A stretch of DNA of 64,000 nt from Mycobacterium sp. 852002-51057_SCH5723018 (GCF_001667035.1 NZ_LZIR01000040.1:88104-152103); one strand, 5' to 3'. Positions 48,456 through 60,097 are shown, counted from the stretch's first letter. Notes: generated by a model not told the origin, from the letters alone. Program-made: numbers and translations.

Positions 48456-49532
48456 GTGAAGGTTCTCGCCGCGATGAGCGGCGGCGTCGACTCGTCGGTC
48501 GCCGCCGCCCGCATGGTCGAAGCCGGTCACGACGTGGTCGGCGTACACCTGGCGCTGTCGACCGCACCCGGCACGCTGCGTACCGGCTCGCGGGGGTGCT
48601 GCTCCAAAGAAGACGCCGCCGACGCACGCCGCGTCGCAGACGTGCTCGGAATCCCGTTCTACGTCTGGGATTTCGCGGAGAAGTTCGAGGCCGACGTGAT
48701 CGACGACTTCGTCGAGTCGTATGCCCGCGGCGAGACACCGAACCCTTGCGTGCGGTGCAACCAGCGGATCAAGTTCTCGGCGTTGTCCGCCAAAGCGCGT
48801 GCGCTGGGCTTCGACACGGTGGCCACCGGCCACTATGCGCGGCTCTCCGGCGGCCGGCTGCGCCGCGCCGTCGATCGCGACAAGGATCAGTCCTACGTGC
48901 TGGCCGTGCTGACCGCCGAACAGTTGTGCCACGCGGCGTTTCCGATCGGCGACACCCCCAAACCCCGCATCCGCGCCGAGGCGGCCCGTCGCGGCCTGGC
49001 CGTCGCCGACAAGCCGGACAGCCACGACATCTGCTTCATCCCGTCCGGGAACACCCGCGCCTTCCTGGGCGAGCGCATCGGGATTCGGCGCGGCAGCGTC
49101 GTCGGCGCCGACGGCGCGGTGCTCGCCAGCCACGACGGCGTGCACGGCTTCACCATCGGTCAGCGCAAGGGCCTGGGCATCGCCGGGCCCGGGCCCGACG
49201 GCCGCCCGCGCTACGTGACGGCGATCGATCCCGATAGCGGGACCGTGCGGGTCGGCGAGGCCGCCGACCTCGACGTGCACGCGCTGGCCGGGCGGTCCCC
49301 GGTTTTCACCGCAGGCGTAAGACCACAAGGGCCCATCGAGTGCGCGGTTCAGGTCCGGGCGCACGGTGAAACGGCCGGAGCCGTCGCCGAATTGGTCGGG
49401 GACGAGCTCGTCGTGCGGTTGTGTACCCCGCTCCGCGGCGTGGCGCGCGGCCAGACCCTGGCGCTGTACCGCCCGGACCCCGACGGCGACGAGGTGCTGG
49501 GCAGCGCCACCATCGCCGCCACGTCGCGCTGA
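48456..49532 (+). CDS. mnmA: MnmA (TrmU), tRNA 2-thiouridylase
   Basis: A 358-residue enzyme that thiolates U34 of Lys, Glu and Gln tRNAs with ATP and sulfur from IscS. The PP-loop is S8-GGVDSS. Catalytic cysteines are C98 in NPCVRC and C193 in SHDICFIP. The C-terminal beta barrel is complete ([15 protein letters not shown]). GTG 48456 follows the desulfurase stop without a gap, so the genes are coupled. The length is normal. Confidence 0.95.
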   Translation: MKVLAAMSGGVDSSVAAARMVEAGHDVVGVHLALSTAPGTLRTGSRGCCSKEDAADARRVADVLGIPFYVWDFAEKFEADVIDDFVESYARGETPNPCVRCNQRIKFSALSAKARALGFDTVATGHYARLSGGRLRRAVDRDKDQSYVLAVLTAEQLCHAAFPIGDTPKPRIRAEAARRGLAVADKPDSHDICFIPSGNTRAFLGERIGIRRGSVVGADGAVLASHDGVHGFTIGQRKGLGIAGPGPDGRPRYVTAIDPDSGTVRVGEAADLDVHALAGRSPVFTAGVRPQGPIECAVQVRAHGETAGAVAELVGDELVVRLCTPLRGVARGQTLALYRPDPDGDEVLGSATIAATSR

Positions 49533-49628
49533 TCGCTGCCGGGATTTCTCCTCTCCAAGAATTCGTTGAGGATCCGCCAAGGGCTGTTTCCGATCCTTTT
49601 CCTGACACCAGGAAAGGAGCCAACAGAC

Positions 49629-49913
49629 GTGAGCACGCAGCAAGTCGCGGCGCGTGAGGTGCCGTCCGTCCAAACCAACGCCCTCGTCATCGCGGCCTTC
49701 GTGCTGAGCCTCATGGGCATGTACGGCAGCCCGGTGCTGAGCGCCATCCTCGCCCTCGTCGGGTTGCACCAGGTCAAGCGGCGCGAGCAGAACGGTTTCG
49801 GCCTCGCGGTCTCGGCGCTGGCGGTCTCGGCGGCCGTCACCGTCCTACATGTGGCGATGTGGATCAAGTGCGGCCACCCGAATTTCGAGCTGCTGACGAC
49901 GGCGCACTGGTGA
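49629..49913 (+). CDS. Small DUF4190-like membrane protein
   Basis: A 94-residue protein with two hydrophobic helices (ALVIAAFVLSLMGMYGSPVLSA and LAVSALAVSAAVTVLHVAMW) around a short basic loop (HQVKRREQNG), the layout of DUF4190 proteins. GTG 49629 follows AAAGGAG. It is the only gene between mnmA and lpqA. In M. tuberculosis this interval, as I remember it, holds esx, PE/PPE and IS1081 genes instead. Confidence 0.75.
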   Translation: MSTQQVAAREVPSVQTNALVIAAFVLSLMGMYGSPVLSAILALVGLHQVKRREQNGFGLAVSALAVSAAVTVLHVAMWIKCGHPNFELLTTAHW

Positions 49914-49915
49914 AG

Positions 49916-50578
49916 CTAGCGGGGTATGTTGGCGGCGATGTTCGTCATCACGATGTCTGACACCGACTGCGGAAAGCCGCAGAATGTGACCTCGAGCAGG
50001 GCCACTGACGCGACCCGGTAGTCGCGGCCGCACCCGCCGGGCCCCAGGTGCAGTGTGGCGCCTTCGGCCTTCCAGTCGCCGACGAGCAACTGGCCCGGGG
50101 AGCCGCCCGCGCAGTCGCCGACTGTGTGCACCAGCGTGCCGAACGCGCGGCGCGCGGTGTCGGCGTCGGAATACGCCGCGGCGCCCTCGGAGATCAAGGC
50201 GCCGTCGGGTGGGTCCTGGAAGGTGGTCTTGTGGAACTCCTCGACATCGGGCCCGAACGTCGCCGTCTCGGCGTAGAGGAACCGGCACTCCTTCGGCGTG
50301 CTCTCGGCGAGGGTGTCGATGTCCACCGGGCGGCTGCCGTCCATCGAGGGAATGATCGTCAGGTGCTCGCCGGCGCCGGTGATGGCGCGCATCCGGGACT
50401 GGTCCAGCAGGACGGTGTCGACGTTCACGCCGTGAACGCCCTTGGCGGCCGGGCCGAATCCCGGCACCGCCGCGCCGTCCACCACCCGGGTGCACGCCGC
50501 CGCCAGCAGCACCGCGCCCGACCCGCACAACAGCAGGAGCCGCCTTGTCTGTCTTGCCATGCGCCACACCGTTTGCAC
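49916..50578 (-). CDS. LpqA-like lipoprotein with PknH-type sensor domain
   Basis: A lipoprotein of up to 220 residues. The lipobox is LLAAAC. The exported domain resembles the PknH-type sensor domain: two conserved cysteine pairs (PKECRFLYAET, VGDCAGG, PGGCGRDY, VTFCGFP) and the RVASVALLEVTFC strand. Starts at 50578 and 50560 (MARQTRR) are both possible. It is probably a cell-surface binding protein with an unknown ligand. It is convergent with the DUF4190-like gene, two bases between stops. Confidence 0.85.
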   Translation of the reverse strand: MQTVWRMARQTRRLLLLCGSGAVLLAAACTRVVDGAAVPGFGPAAKGVHGVNVDTVLLDQSRMRAITGAGEHLTIIPSMDGSRPVDIDTLAESTPKECRFLYAETATFGPDVEEFHKTTFQDPPDGALISEGAAAYSDADTARRAFGTLVHTVGDCAGGSPGQLLVGDWKAEGATLHLGPGGCGRDYRVASVALLEVTFCGFPQSVSDIVMTNIAANIPR

Positions 50579-50655
50579 CTTCTTTGGGATGAACCTACTA
50601 GCCGGCGCACCCCCTGGCGACCGGTGTGCAACGTGGCGTCGAATACGGTTGGGCG

Positions 50656-51681
50656 GTGAGTGATTTCGCGCATGCTTTCGCCAGGGCCAGCGGCGTCGGA
50701 TCCTGGCCCGGCACCGCCGCGCGGGAGGCCGCCGAGGTGGTCGTCGGTGAGTTGGCGGATGCGCTGGCCCACATCGTCGAGCTGCCCGCCAGGGGAGTGG
50801 GCGCCGACGTGCTCGGACGCGCGGGCGCGCTGCTGGTCGACGTGGCGATCGACACGGTGCCGCGCGGCTACCGCATCGCCGCCCGGCCCGGCGCGGTGAC
50901 CCGCCGCGCCGTCAGCCTGCTCGACGAGGACATGGACGCGCTGGAGGAGGCCTGGGAGACGGCCGGGCTGCGCGGCGGCGGGCGCGTGGTCAAGGTGCAG
51001 GCGCCCGGGCCGATCACGCTGGCCGCCGGGCTCGAGCTGGCCAACGGCCACCGGGCCATCACCGATTCCGGGGCCGTGCGCGACCTGACGGCGTCGCTGG
51101 CCGAAGGTGTGGCCGCGCACCGCGCGGCGCTGGCCCGGCGACTCGACACCCCGGTGGTCGTGCAGCTCGACGAGCCGTCGCTTCCGGCGGCGTTGGGCGG
51201 TCGGCTTTCCGGGGTGACGACGCTGAGCCCGATCGCCGCGCTCGACGCGGCGGTGGCCGTCACGCTGCTCGACGCCTGCGTCGCTACCGTGGGTGGCGAG
51301 GTGATGCTGCACTGCTGTGCCCCCGAGCTGCCGTGGGTTCTGTTGCAGCGCAGCGCAATTAGCGCGATATCCGTGGCCGCCGGGGCGTTGCGGGCACCGG
51401 ATCTGGACGGCATCGCCGCGTTCGTCGAATCGGGCCGCACCGTCATGTTGGGCGTGGTCGACACCGACGCCCCGGAGCGGCGGCCCTCGACGGAGGAGGT
51501 GGCGCGCGCCGTGGTCGCGGTGACCGACCGGCTCGGCTTCGAGCGCTCCGCGCTGCGCGACCGCATCGGCGTCACCCCGGCGTGCGGCCTGGCGGGTGCG
51601 ACACCGCAGTGGGCCCGCACCGCGATCTCGCTCGCCCGCAAGGCCGCCGAAAGGTTTACCGAAGACCCCGACGCGATCTAG
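50656..51681 (+). CDS. MetE C-terminal-like protein (Rv3015c-like)
   Basis: A 341-residue protein with the barrel fold of cobalamin-independent methionine synthase. QLDEPSLPAAL, MLHCCAPELPW and TPACGLAGATPQWA recall the zinc-site segments of MetE (His-x-Cys and Cys), but the protein is half the length of MetE and lacks its N-terminal half. A methyltransferase with another thiol acceptor is plausible. GTG 50656 is six bases after TACGGT, a leaderless pattern. It lies upstream of the SRPBCC-ArsR operon. Confidence 0.85.
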   Translation: MSDFAHAFARASGVGSWPGTAAREAAEVVVGELADALAHIVELPARGVGADVLGRAGALLVDVAIDTVPRGYRIAARPGAVTRRAVSLLDEDMDALEEAWETAGLRGGGRVVKVQAPGPITLAAGLELANGHRAITDSGAVRDLTASLAEGVAAHRAALARRLDTPVVVQLDEPSLPAALGGRLSGVTTLSPIAALDAAVAVTLLDACVATVGGEVMLHCCAPELPWVLLQRSAISAISVAAGALRAPDLDGIAAFVESGRTVMLGVVDTDAPERRPSTEEVARAVVAVTDRLGFERSALRDRIGVTPACGLAGATPQWARTAISLARKAAERFTEDPDAI

Positions 51682-51685
51682 TTCT

Positions 51686-51701
51686 GCAACCAAAAGGTTG
51701 C
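51686..51701. promoter_or_regulatory. ArsR-type operator, site 1
   Basis: Perfect palindrome GCAACC-AAAA-GGTTGC, four bases after the stop of the MetE-like gene. Same arms as site 2. Confidence 0.75.
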
Positions 51702-51732
51702 GTCTCGCGGGTTCCGTGTGGTGTAGTGATAC

Positions 51733-51748
51733 GCAACCAGGAGGTTGC
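51733..51748. promoter_or_regulatory. ArsR-type operator, site 2, containing the ribosome binding site
   Basis: Perfect palindrome GCAACC-AGGA-GGTTGC. The Shine-Dalgarno AGGAGG (51739-51744) is formed by its loop and right arm, six bases before the ATG at 51751. Repressor or RNA folding could both block translation initiation. Confidence 0.78.
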
Positions 51749-51750
51749 AT

Positions 51751-52236
51751 ATGAGCACTGATCGCATAGAGAAGCAAGTACTGCTGCGCGCGCCGCTGGA
51801 CCGGGTGTGGCGTGCCGTCAGCGACGCCGAGCACTTCGGCCGCTGGTTCGGCGTGCGCTTCGACGGGCCGTTCGTCGCCGGCCAGCCCGTCACCGCGACC
51901 ATCACCCCGACCACCGTCGACGACCAGGTCGCCAAGCGCCAGGAACCGCACGCCGGGGTGCGGAGCACGTGGCAGATCGTCGCCATCGAACCGCCGCGGC
52001 GGTTCGCCTACCGCTGGCAACCGTGCGCGGGCGAGCCGGATGTCGACGAGGACGCGACGACGCTGGTCGAGTTCGCGCTGTCGGAGACGCCCGACGGCGT
52101 GCTGCTCACCATCACCGAATCCGGCTTCGACGCCATCCCCGCGGCGCGGCGCTCGTCGGCGTTCGAGTCGAACTCCGAGGGCTGGGCCATCCAGACCGAT
52201 CTGGTGCGCAGGTATCTGCAGGACGCCCGGGTATGA
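51751..52236 (+). CDS. SRPBCC/AHSA1-like protein
   Basis: A 161-residue START-like protein of the AHSA1/YndB group: LLRAPLDRVWRAVSDAEHFGRWFG, PPRRFAYRWQP and LVEFALSETPDGVLLTITESGFD. Such proteins bind hydrophobic ligands; many actinobacteria pair them with an ArsR regulator, as here. The ATG overlaps a site-specific arrangement: it follows an operator that includes its ribosome binding site. The stop overlaps the arsR start (ATGA). Ligand unknown. Confidence 0.9.
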   Translation: MSTDRIEKQVLLRAPLDRVWRAVSDAEHFGRWFGVRFDGPFVAGQPVTATITPTTVDDQVAKRQEPHAGVRSTWQIVAIEPPRRFAYRWQPCAGEPDVDEDATTLVEFALSETPDGVLLTITESGFDAIPAARRSSAFESNSEGWAIQTDLVRRYLQDARV

Positions 52237-52559
52237 GCGCTGTCGGCGCGCCGCTCTTTGACGCGCTCGGCGATCCCAACAGGCTGCGCATCATCGTCCG
52301 GCTGTGCGAACTGGGGCCCAGCTCGACATCGCAAGTCACCGGCGTCATTCCGGTCACCCGGCAGGCGGCCAGCAAGCACCTGGCTCTGCTGGAGAATGCC
52401 GGACTGGTCACCAGCAGCCGGCGCGGCCGCGAACGCGTGTGGACGGTGCAGACCGAGCCGCTGGCCCGGGCCAGTGACTACCTCACCCAGTTGTCGCGCC
52501 GATGGGACGCCGCGGTGGAGCGGTTGCGGGCTTACGTCGAAGAGGACGAAGAGGACTGA
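52233..52559 (+). CDS. ArsR family regulator of the SRPBCC operon
   Basis: A 108-residue winged-helix repressor. The HTH is STSQVTGVIPVTRQAASKHL (30-49), followed by the ALLENAGLVTSSRRGRERVW wing. No metal-binding cysteines of the ArsR/SmtB type are present, so the signal is probably not a metal. It overlaps the SRPBCC gene by four bases and likely binds the two GCAACC-N4-GGTTGC palindromes upstream, giving autoregulation. Confidence 0.92.
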   Translation: MSAVGAPLFDALGDPNRLRIIVRLCELGPSSTSQVTGVIPVTRQAASKHLALLENAGLVTSSRRGRERVWTVQTEPLARASDYLTQLSRRWDAAVERLRAYVEEDEED

Positions 52560-52620
52560 GCCGGCCGCAACCGTCCGCCACATGCGCCACACCCGTCCCG
52601 GCTCGGGGTGCATGTGTCTT

Positions 52621-52683
52621 TTTGTCCGCCTCAGCGCGACAATTCGCCGGGTGGGAGCCCAGTGTCGCGCCGAGGCGGACAAA
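52621..52683. repeat. Long intergenic inverted repeat before ligA
   Basis: Arms of 21 bases match at 20 positions (left arm begins TTTGTCCGCCTC) around a 21-base loop. It lies in the 214 bases between arsR and ligA. It could terminate the SRPBCC-ArsR transcript or be a dispersed palindromic element. Confidence 0.75.
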
Positions 52684-52764
52684 TTGCGTACCGGCTCCGC
52701 GAGAGGCGCGTGTGGCAGATGTGACCGACGCGCCGCAGTCCGGCCTGTCGGCGCGCTCCGATAG

Positions 52765-54852
<2,088 letters not shown>

Positions 54853-54856
54853 CGGT

Positions 54857-55513
54857 TCAGCGCAGCATGGTGGCCACGATCCCGGCGAGGTAGCCGAGCC
54901 GCGCCACCTCCGACGGCCGAAACTCCGGGCCGGGACGGCCCAGCACCACCGCGGTGTGCGGGTCGCCCAACGGCGCGGCGACCATGGTCATATACATGTC
55001 CCGCCACGCCGCGGGCACCCACTCGCCGGTGTTGTCCAGCGTCACGGCGCGCTCGATCGGCAGCCACGGCGCCGAATCCGCCTTGGTTTCCGGGGATCCC
55101 GGGCTGCCCGCGAGGCGGTGCAGCTCTCCGTGATCACTGCGCAACACCGTGCACCAGCTGACGCGCAGCACCTTGGGCGCCTCGTCGGCGAGCGTCTGCA
55201 GCCGCGACGCGTTGTCGCCGGCCGCGGCGACATGATCGAGCAGCTCCAGCTCGCGGTGGGCTTCCAGCAACCCGGTGTGCGGGCGAACGCTGTCCACGCG
55301 GACGTTGGGGAGCGACTCGGCGGCGGTGATCAGCCGGTCCGGCATTCCCCCGGGCGGCAGCTCGATGACCAGGTCGTCGATCGCGTAGCCCGAGCTGCGC
55401 TCCACCACGTCGAGCGACAGGATGTCGGCCCCCACCGAGCCGAGCGCCACGGCCAGCGAGCCCAGGCTGCCCGGGCGGTCGGCCAGCGCGATGCGCAACA
55501 GATACGACGGCAC
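54857..55513 (-). CDS. ACT-domain protein (Rv3013-like)
   Basis: A 218-residue protein. The N-terminal ACT domain ([34 protein letters not shown]) binds a small ligand, usually an amino acid. The C-terminal part (about 100-218) has a GAF-like look ([36 protein letters not shown]). GTG 55513 gives the length of the M. tuberculosis protein as I recall it; the frame extends to 55549. Role unknown. It is convergent with ligA, four bases between stops, and divergent from gatC. Confidence 0.85.
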   Translation of the reverse strand: MPSYLLRIALADRPGSLGSLAVALGSVGADILSLDVVERSSGYAIDDLVIELPPGGMPDRLITAAESLPNVRVDSVRPHTGLLEAHRELELLDHVAAAGDNASRLQTLADEAPKVLRVSWCTVLRSDHGELHRLAGSPGSPETKADSAPWLPIERAVTLDNTGEWVPAAWRDMYMTMVAAPLGDPHTAVVLGRPGPEFRPSEVARLGYLAGIVATMLR

Positions 55514-55620
55514 GGCCAACACTGTTGCACAGCGGTGTGTCGATGGCATTTCGGCTTGGGTGGCGTTGGTGGCGAGCGCGAAGCCAGCCCCACGCTCCCG
55601 GCTAGGTAGGCTTTCGGGTC

Positions 55621-55920
55621 GTGTCTCAGATCTCCCGCGACGAGGTGGCGCACCTTGCCCGGCTGGCCCGGCTGGCGTTGACCGATGCCGAGCTGGACAG
55701 CTACGCCGGCCAACTCGACGCCATCCTGACCCACGTCAGCCAGATCCAGGCGGTCGACGTTACCGGCGTCGAAGCCACCGACAACCCGCTGAAGGATGTA
55801 AACGTCACACGCCCCGACGAGATGACACCGTGCCTGACGCAGCAGGAGGCCCTGGCCGAGGCGCCCAAGGCCGTCGACGGGCGCTTCGCCGTCCCGCAGA
55901 TCCTCGGAGACGCCCAGTGA
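55621..55920 (+). CDS. gatC: GatC, Asp/Glu-tRNA amidotransferase subunit C
   Basis: A 99-residue subunit that holds GatA and GatB together in the amidotransferase, which makes Asn-tRNA and Gln-tRNA from mischarged tRNAs. The family reads [22 protein letters not shown] and [27 protein letters not shown] eight bases before the GTG indicates a leaderless start. The gatA start overlaps the stop (GTGA). Confidence 0.96.
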   Translation: MSQISRDEVAHLARLARLALTDAELDSYAGQLDAILTHVSQIQAVDVTGVEATDNPLKDVNVTRPDEMTPCLTQQEALAEAPKAVDGRFAVPQILGDAQ

Positions 55921-57416
55921 CCGCGCACCGCGACGACGTGCTGCGAGCCGACGCCGCGACGCTGGCCGCCAAGATCGCCGCCAAGGAGCTGTCGTCCACC
56001 GAAGTCACCCGGGCCTGCCTGGACCAGATCGAGGCGACCGACGACCGCTACCACGCCTTTCTGCATGTGGCGGCCGACGAGGCGCTGGCGGCGGCGGCCG
56101 CGGTCGACGACGCCGTGGCCGCCGGCGAGCGGCTGCCGTCGGCGCTGGCCGGGGTCCCGCTGGCGCTCAAGGACGTGTTCACCACCACCGACATGCCCAC
56201 CACCTGCGGTTCCAAGATCCTCGAGGGCTGGCGTTCGCCGTACGACGCCACCGTCACCGCCCGGCTGCGCGCCGCGGGCATCCCGATCCTGGGCAAGACG
56301 AACATGGACGAGTTCGCGATGGGCAGCTCGACGGAGAACTCTGCCTACGGCCCCACCCGCAACCCGTGGGACCTCGACCGGGTGCCCGGCGGCTCGGGCG
56401 GTGGCAGCGCGGCGGCGCTGGCCGCCTTCCAGGCGCCGCTGGCCATCGGGACCGACACCGGGGGCTCCATCCGCCAGCCGGCCGCGCTGACCGCGACCGT
56501 GGGGGTCAAACCCACCTACGGCACGGTGTCGCGCTACGGGCTGGTCGCCTGCGCGTCGTCGCTGGACCAGGGCGGCCCGTGCGCGCGCACCGTGCTCGAC
56601 ACCGCGCTGCTGCACCAGGTGATCGCCGGGCACGACGGCCGCGACTCCACCTCCGTGGACGCCGAGGTGCCCGACGTCGTCGGCGCCGCCCGTGCCGGGG
56701 CGGCCGGTGACCTGCGCGGCGTGCGCATCGGGGTGGTGCGGCAGCTGCGCGGCGAGGGCTACCAGCCGGGGGTGCTGGCGTCGTTCGAGGCGGCCGTCGA
56801 GCAGTTGACCGAGTTGGGCGCCGAGGTCAGCGAAGTCGATTGCCCCCATTTCGATCACGCGCTGGCCGCCTACTACCTGATCCTGCCGTCGGAGGTCTCG
56901 AGCAACCTGGCCCGCTTCGACGCGATGCGCTACGGGCTGCGGGTCGGTGACGACGGCACGCACAGCGCCGAGGAAGTGATGGCGCTGACCCGGGCCGCCG
57001 GGTTCGGCCCGGAGGTCAAGCGGCGCATCATGATCGGCACCTACGCGCTGTCGGCCGGTTACTACGACGCCTACTACAACCAGGCGCAGAAGGTCCGCAC
57101 GCTGATCGCCCGCGACCTCGATGAGGCCTATCAATCCGTCGACGTACTGGTGTCGCCCACGACGCCGACCACCGCCTTCGGTCTGGGTGAAAAGGTCGAC
57201 GACCCGCTGGCGATGTACCTGTTCGACCTGTGCACGCTGCCGCTGAACCTGGCCGGCCACTGCGGCATGTCGGTGCCTTCGGGGCTGTCGCCGGACGACG
57301 GGCTGCCGGTCGGGTTGCAGATCATGGCCCCCGCGCTGGCCGACGACCGGCTTTACCGGGTGGCCGCCGCCTACGAGGCCGCCCGCGGCCCGCTGCCTTC
57401 GGCTCCCACTGTTTAG
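55917..57416 (+). CDS. gatA: GatA, glutamyl-tRNA amidotransferase subunit A
   Basis: A 499-residue amidase that releases ammonia from glutamine for transamidation of tRNA. The Ser-cisSer-Lys triad is visible: K85 in [11 protein letters not shown]160 in [11 protein letters not shown] and S184 in [14 protein letters not shown] 55917 overlaps the gatC stop; the frame is open far upstream to 55422, which is not protein-like. pfkA follows after 47 bases; gatB is separated from gatA by pfkA, a repeat array and a MinD-like gene. Confidence 0.96.
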   Translation: MTAHRDDVLRADAATLAAKIAAKELSSTEVTRACLDQIEATDDRYHAFLHVAADEALAAAAAVDDAVAAGERLPSALAGVPLALKDVFTTTDMPTTCGSKILEGWRSPYDATVTARLRAAGIPILGKTNMDEFAMGSSTENSAYGPTRNPWDLDRVPGGSGGGSAAALAAFQAPLAIGTDTGGSIRQPAALTATVGVKPTYGTVSRYGLVACASSLDQGGPCARTVLDTALLHQVIAGHDGRDSTSVDAEVPDVVGAARAGAAGDLRGVRIGVVRQLRGEGYQPGVLASFEAAVEQLTELGAEVSEVDCPHFDHALAAYYLILPSEVSSNLARFDAMRYGLRVGDDGTHSAEEVMALTRAAGFGPEVKRRIMIGTYALSAGYYDAYYNQAQKVRTLIARDLDEAYQSVDVLVSPTTPTTAFGLGEKVDDPLAMYLFDLCTLPLNLAGHCGMSVPSGLSPDDGLPVGLQIMAPALADDRLYRVAAAYEAARGPLPSAPTV

Positions 57417-57463
57417 CGGTCAACCGCGCGCCGTAGACCGCCTCCCGCGGGCAAGATGAAGGG

Positions 57464-58495
57464 ATGCGGATCGGAATTCTCACCGGAGGCGGCGATTGCC
57501 CCGGCCTGAACGCCGTCATCCGGGCGATTGTGCGCACCTGCGACGCCCGGTACGGCTCGTCGGTGGTCGGCTTCCAGGACGGGTGGCGCGGGTTGCTGGA
57601 GAACCGGCGTCTGCAGCTGCACAACGACGACCGCAACGACCGGCTGCTGGCCAAGGGCGGAACGATGCTGGGCACCGCCCGGGTGCACCCCGACAAGCTG
57701 CGGGCCGGGCTGGACCAGATCAAGCAGACCCTGGACGACAACGGCATCGACGTGCTGATCCCGATCGGCGGCGAGGGCACGCTGACCGCCGCGCATTGGC
57801 TGTCGGAGGAGAACGTTCCGGTGATTGGTGTGCCGAAGACCATCGACAATGACATCGATTGCACCGATGTTACTTTCGGCCACGACACCGCGCTGACGGT
57901 CGCCACCGATGCCATCGACCGGTTGCACAGCACCGCCGAATCCCACCAGCGGGTGATGCTGGTCGAGGTGATGGGCCGGCACGCGGGGTGGATCGCGCTG
58001 AACGCCGGGCTGGCGTCGGGCGCGCACATGACGCTGATCCCCGAGCAGCCGTTCGACGTCGAGGAGGTGTGCCGGCTCGTCAAACGGCGCTTCCAGCGCG
58101 GGGATTCGCACTTCATCTGCGTGGTGGCCGAGGGCGCCAAGCCCGTCGCGGGCTCAATCACCTTGCGCGAAGGCGGAATTGACGAGTTCGGCCACGAGCG
58201 TTTCACCGGGGTGGCCGCGCAGCTGGGCGCCGAGGTGGAAAAGCGGATCAACAAGGAGGTCCGGGTGACCGTGCTCGGCCACGTCCAGCGGGGCGGGACG
58301 CCGACGGCCTACGACCGGGTGCTGGCCACCCGCTTCGGCGTCAACGCGGCCGACGCCGCGCACGCGGGCGAGTACGGCCAGATGGTGTCGCTGCGCGGTC
58401 AGGACATCGGCCGGGTGCCGCTGGCGGACGCGACGCGCCGGCTCAAGCTGGTGCCCGACAGCCGTTACGACGACGCGGTCGCGTTCTTCGGCTAA
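57464..58495 (+). CDS. pfkA: PfkA, 6-phosphofructokinase
   Basis: A 343-residue phosphofructokinase. It phosphorylates fructose 6-phosphate in glycolysis. Motifs are GGGDCPGLN (8-16), GGEGT at 102-106, the catalytic T126-I-D128-N-D130, and MGRHAGW. The GGEGT form (Glu in place of the Asp of GGDGS) occurs in actinobacterial enzymes. ATP rather than pyrophosphate use is inferred from the family. The stop is followed by the repeat array with one base between. Confidence 0.95.
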   Translation: MRIGILTGGGDCPGLNAVIRAIVRTCDARYGSSVVGFQDGWRGLLENRRLQLHNDDRNDRLLAKGGTMLGTARVHPDKLRAGLDQIKQTLDDNGIDVLIPIGGEGTLTAAHWLSEENVPVIGVPKTIDNDIDCTDVTFGHDTALTVATDAIDRLHSTAESHQRVMLVEVMGRHAGWIALNAGLASGAHMTLIPEQPFDVEEVCRLVKRRFQRGDSHFICVVAEGAKPVAGSITLREGGIDEFGHERFTGVAAQLGAEVEKRINKEVRVTVLGHVQRGGTPTAYDRVLATRFGVNAADAAHAGEYGQMVSLRGQDIGRVPLADATRRLKLVPDSRYDDAVAFFG

Positions 58496-58496
58496 A

Positions 58497-58731
58497 TGGT
58501 GGCGACCCGCTTCGCCCGGCTGCGCCGCCCTCGCGATCGCCACGGGCTAACTGGCGACCCGCTTCGCCCGGCTGCGCCGCCCTCGCGATCGCCGCGGGCT
58601 AACTGGTGGCGACCCGTTTCGCCCGGCTGCGCCGCCCTCGCGATCGCCACGGGCTAACTGGCGAGCCGCTTCGCCCGGCTGCGCCGCCCTCGCGATCGCC
58701 GCGGGCTAACTGGTGGCGACCCGTTTCGCCC
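58497..58731 (+). repeat. Tandem A-B-A-B-A(partial) repeat array
   Basis: Two unit types alternate without spacers: A of 55 bases (58497-58551, 58604-58658) and B of 52 bases (58552-58603, 58659-58710), then a partial A from 58711. A has TGGTGG at its start and ...CACGGGCTAAC at its end; B has TGG and ...CGCGGGCTAAC. Each contains the core that ends GCGATCGC. The 107-base A-B dimer is duplicated with few changes. The 370-base space between pfkA and the MinD-like gene holds the array and otherwise no gene. Confidence 0.9.
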
Positions 58732-58866
58732 CGGCGACGGGTTTGCAAACATCCGGTAGCACCGACTCGACGACCGGCTGAATTTGCCGTCGGATTCCCC
58801 AGCTCACGCCCCGCCGGCGCGACGTTCCTGGTTTTCTGCCAGTTCGAAGCGGTTATACCGTGAGGC

Positions 58867-60087
58867 ATGAGCAACCGCGGTTCACTTCGCGGAGTAGTTC
58901 AGCCGCCCGCCGCGCCGGCAAGGCCATCTCGATCGCCGGATCGTCACGCACCGCCACCACGCTGGCGCGGCGACGCCAACCCGACTCCGGCCACGGTGCC
59001 CGAGCCCTATCGCCCGGCCGCGGCCGCGCGTCAGCCGTCCGGGCCGGCTTCGGCTCCCCAGACCGCCCCGGCCCCGGTACCACGGGTCGTGTCGCCGTTT
59101 CGGCGGGAGCCGACGCTGGGTGGGACAGCTCTCGACGGCCTCGACCAGCCGGAGCTGAAGGACTCGGCAACGTCCAGCTGGCGGGAAAGGCTCCGCCGCC
59201 TCACCGGCATCGACCTCGGCCCCGGCAGGGACGCGGCATACGAACACGACCTGCGGGAGCGCATCCGCACCCCGATCGGTGGTGCGTTTCCCATCGCGGT
59301 GCTCAACCTGAAAGGCGGGGTGGGCAAGACCGTGGTGGTCGAGGCTCTCGGCTCGACCTTCGCCGCGGTGCGCGACGACCGGGTGATCGCCGTCGACCTC
59401 GACGCCGGGGACTTGGCGGAACGCCACGGCCGCCGCAACCCGCTGAGCATCGCCGACCTGCTCTCGGACGACTCGGTCGCGCACTATTCGCAGGTTCGGG
59501 CGCACACCTACATGAACAGCTTCGGGCTGGAGGTGCTGGGCCTGCCCGACTATGCCCGCACCAATTGGCGGCTGGAGCGTCGCGACGTCGTCAAAGTGTT
59601 TTCGATTCTGCGCAAACACTATTCGGTTGTGTTGGTGGACTGCGTCAAGGCGGTCAATTCGGCCGTGATGGACGCCGTCCTGCCCGAGGCGCGGGCCCTG
59701 GTGGTGGTCACCAGCACCTCTATCGACGCGATACGCAAGACCAGGACCGCCCTGGATCTGTTGCACAACAACGGGTATCAGCGACTGATGGAGTCCACGG
59801 TGCTGGTGATAAACCACGTCCAGCCGGGCAAGGTCGGCGTCCTGGCCGCCAAGGAACTCGATGAGTTGTCCGCCCGCGTCGCCGCCAGCGTGGTGCTGCC
59901 CTTTGACCGGCATGTGCATGACGGCAAAGAGATCGGGCTGGATCGAATGAGTAGGGAAAGCAGGCGCGCCTACCTGGAGATGGCGAGTGCGATCGCCGAC
60001 ATGTTCGGCCCGCGGGCCGGGCAGGAAAACTTGCGGTTCGGGGCCCGGCGGGCGCCACGCGGGTCGGAGATCAGCGACGCTCGTTAG
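58867..60087 (+). CDS. MinD/ParA-like ATPase with proline-rich N-terminus
   Basis: A 406-residue protein. About 110 residues of proline- and arginine-rich low-complexity sequence ([24 protein letters not shown]) precede a SIMIBI ATPase. The deviant Walker A is K149-GGVGKT-155 (with the signature Lys at the start), followed by [16 protein letters not shown]. The [13 protein letters not shown] tail is typical of such ATPases. The layout resembles EspI and other ESX-associated MinD-like proteins, but no ESX gene is near. To my memory it is absent between pfkA and gatB in M. tuberculosis. It sits in the gat-pfk gene string on the same strand. Confidence 0.87.
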   Translation: MSNRGSLRGVVQPPAAPARPSRSPDRHAPPPRWRGDANPTPATVPEPYRPAAAARQPSGPASAPQTAPAPVPRVVSPFRREPTLGGTALDGLDQPELKDSATSSWRERLRRLTGIDLGPGRDAAYEHDLRERIRTPIGGAFPIAVLNLKGGVGKTVVVEALGSTFAAVRDDRVIAVDLDAGDLAERHGRRNPLSIADLLSDDSVAHYSQVRAHTYMNSFGLEVLGLPDYARTNWRLERRDVVKVFSILRKHYSVVLVDCVKAVNSAVMDAVLPEARALVVVTSTSIDAIRKTRTALDLLHNNGYQRLMESTVLVINHVQPGKVGVLAAKELDELSARVAASVVLPFDRHVHDGKEIGLDRMSRESRRAYLEMASAIADMFGPRAGQENLRFGARRAPRGSEISDAR

Positions 60088-60097
60088 GATCGACGGC

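Noticed and set aside
47454..49769. 771-codon open frame on the minus strand
   Set aside because: Antisense to the cysteine desulfurase and mnmA genes, both with intact catalytic motifs.
58497..58731. Possible CRISPR array
   Set aside because: The 52-55 base units abut directly with no unique spacers, and no cas gene is in the window.
58606..58863. 85-codon open frame after pfkA
   Set aside because: Its first half is the translated repeat array and its product has no family resemblance; it reflects repeat composition.
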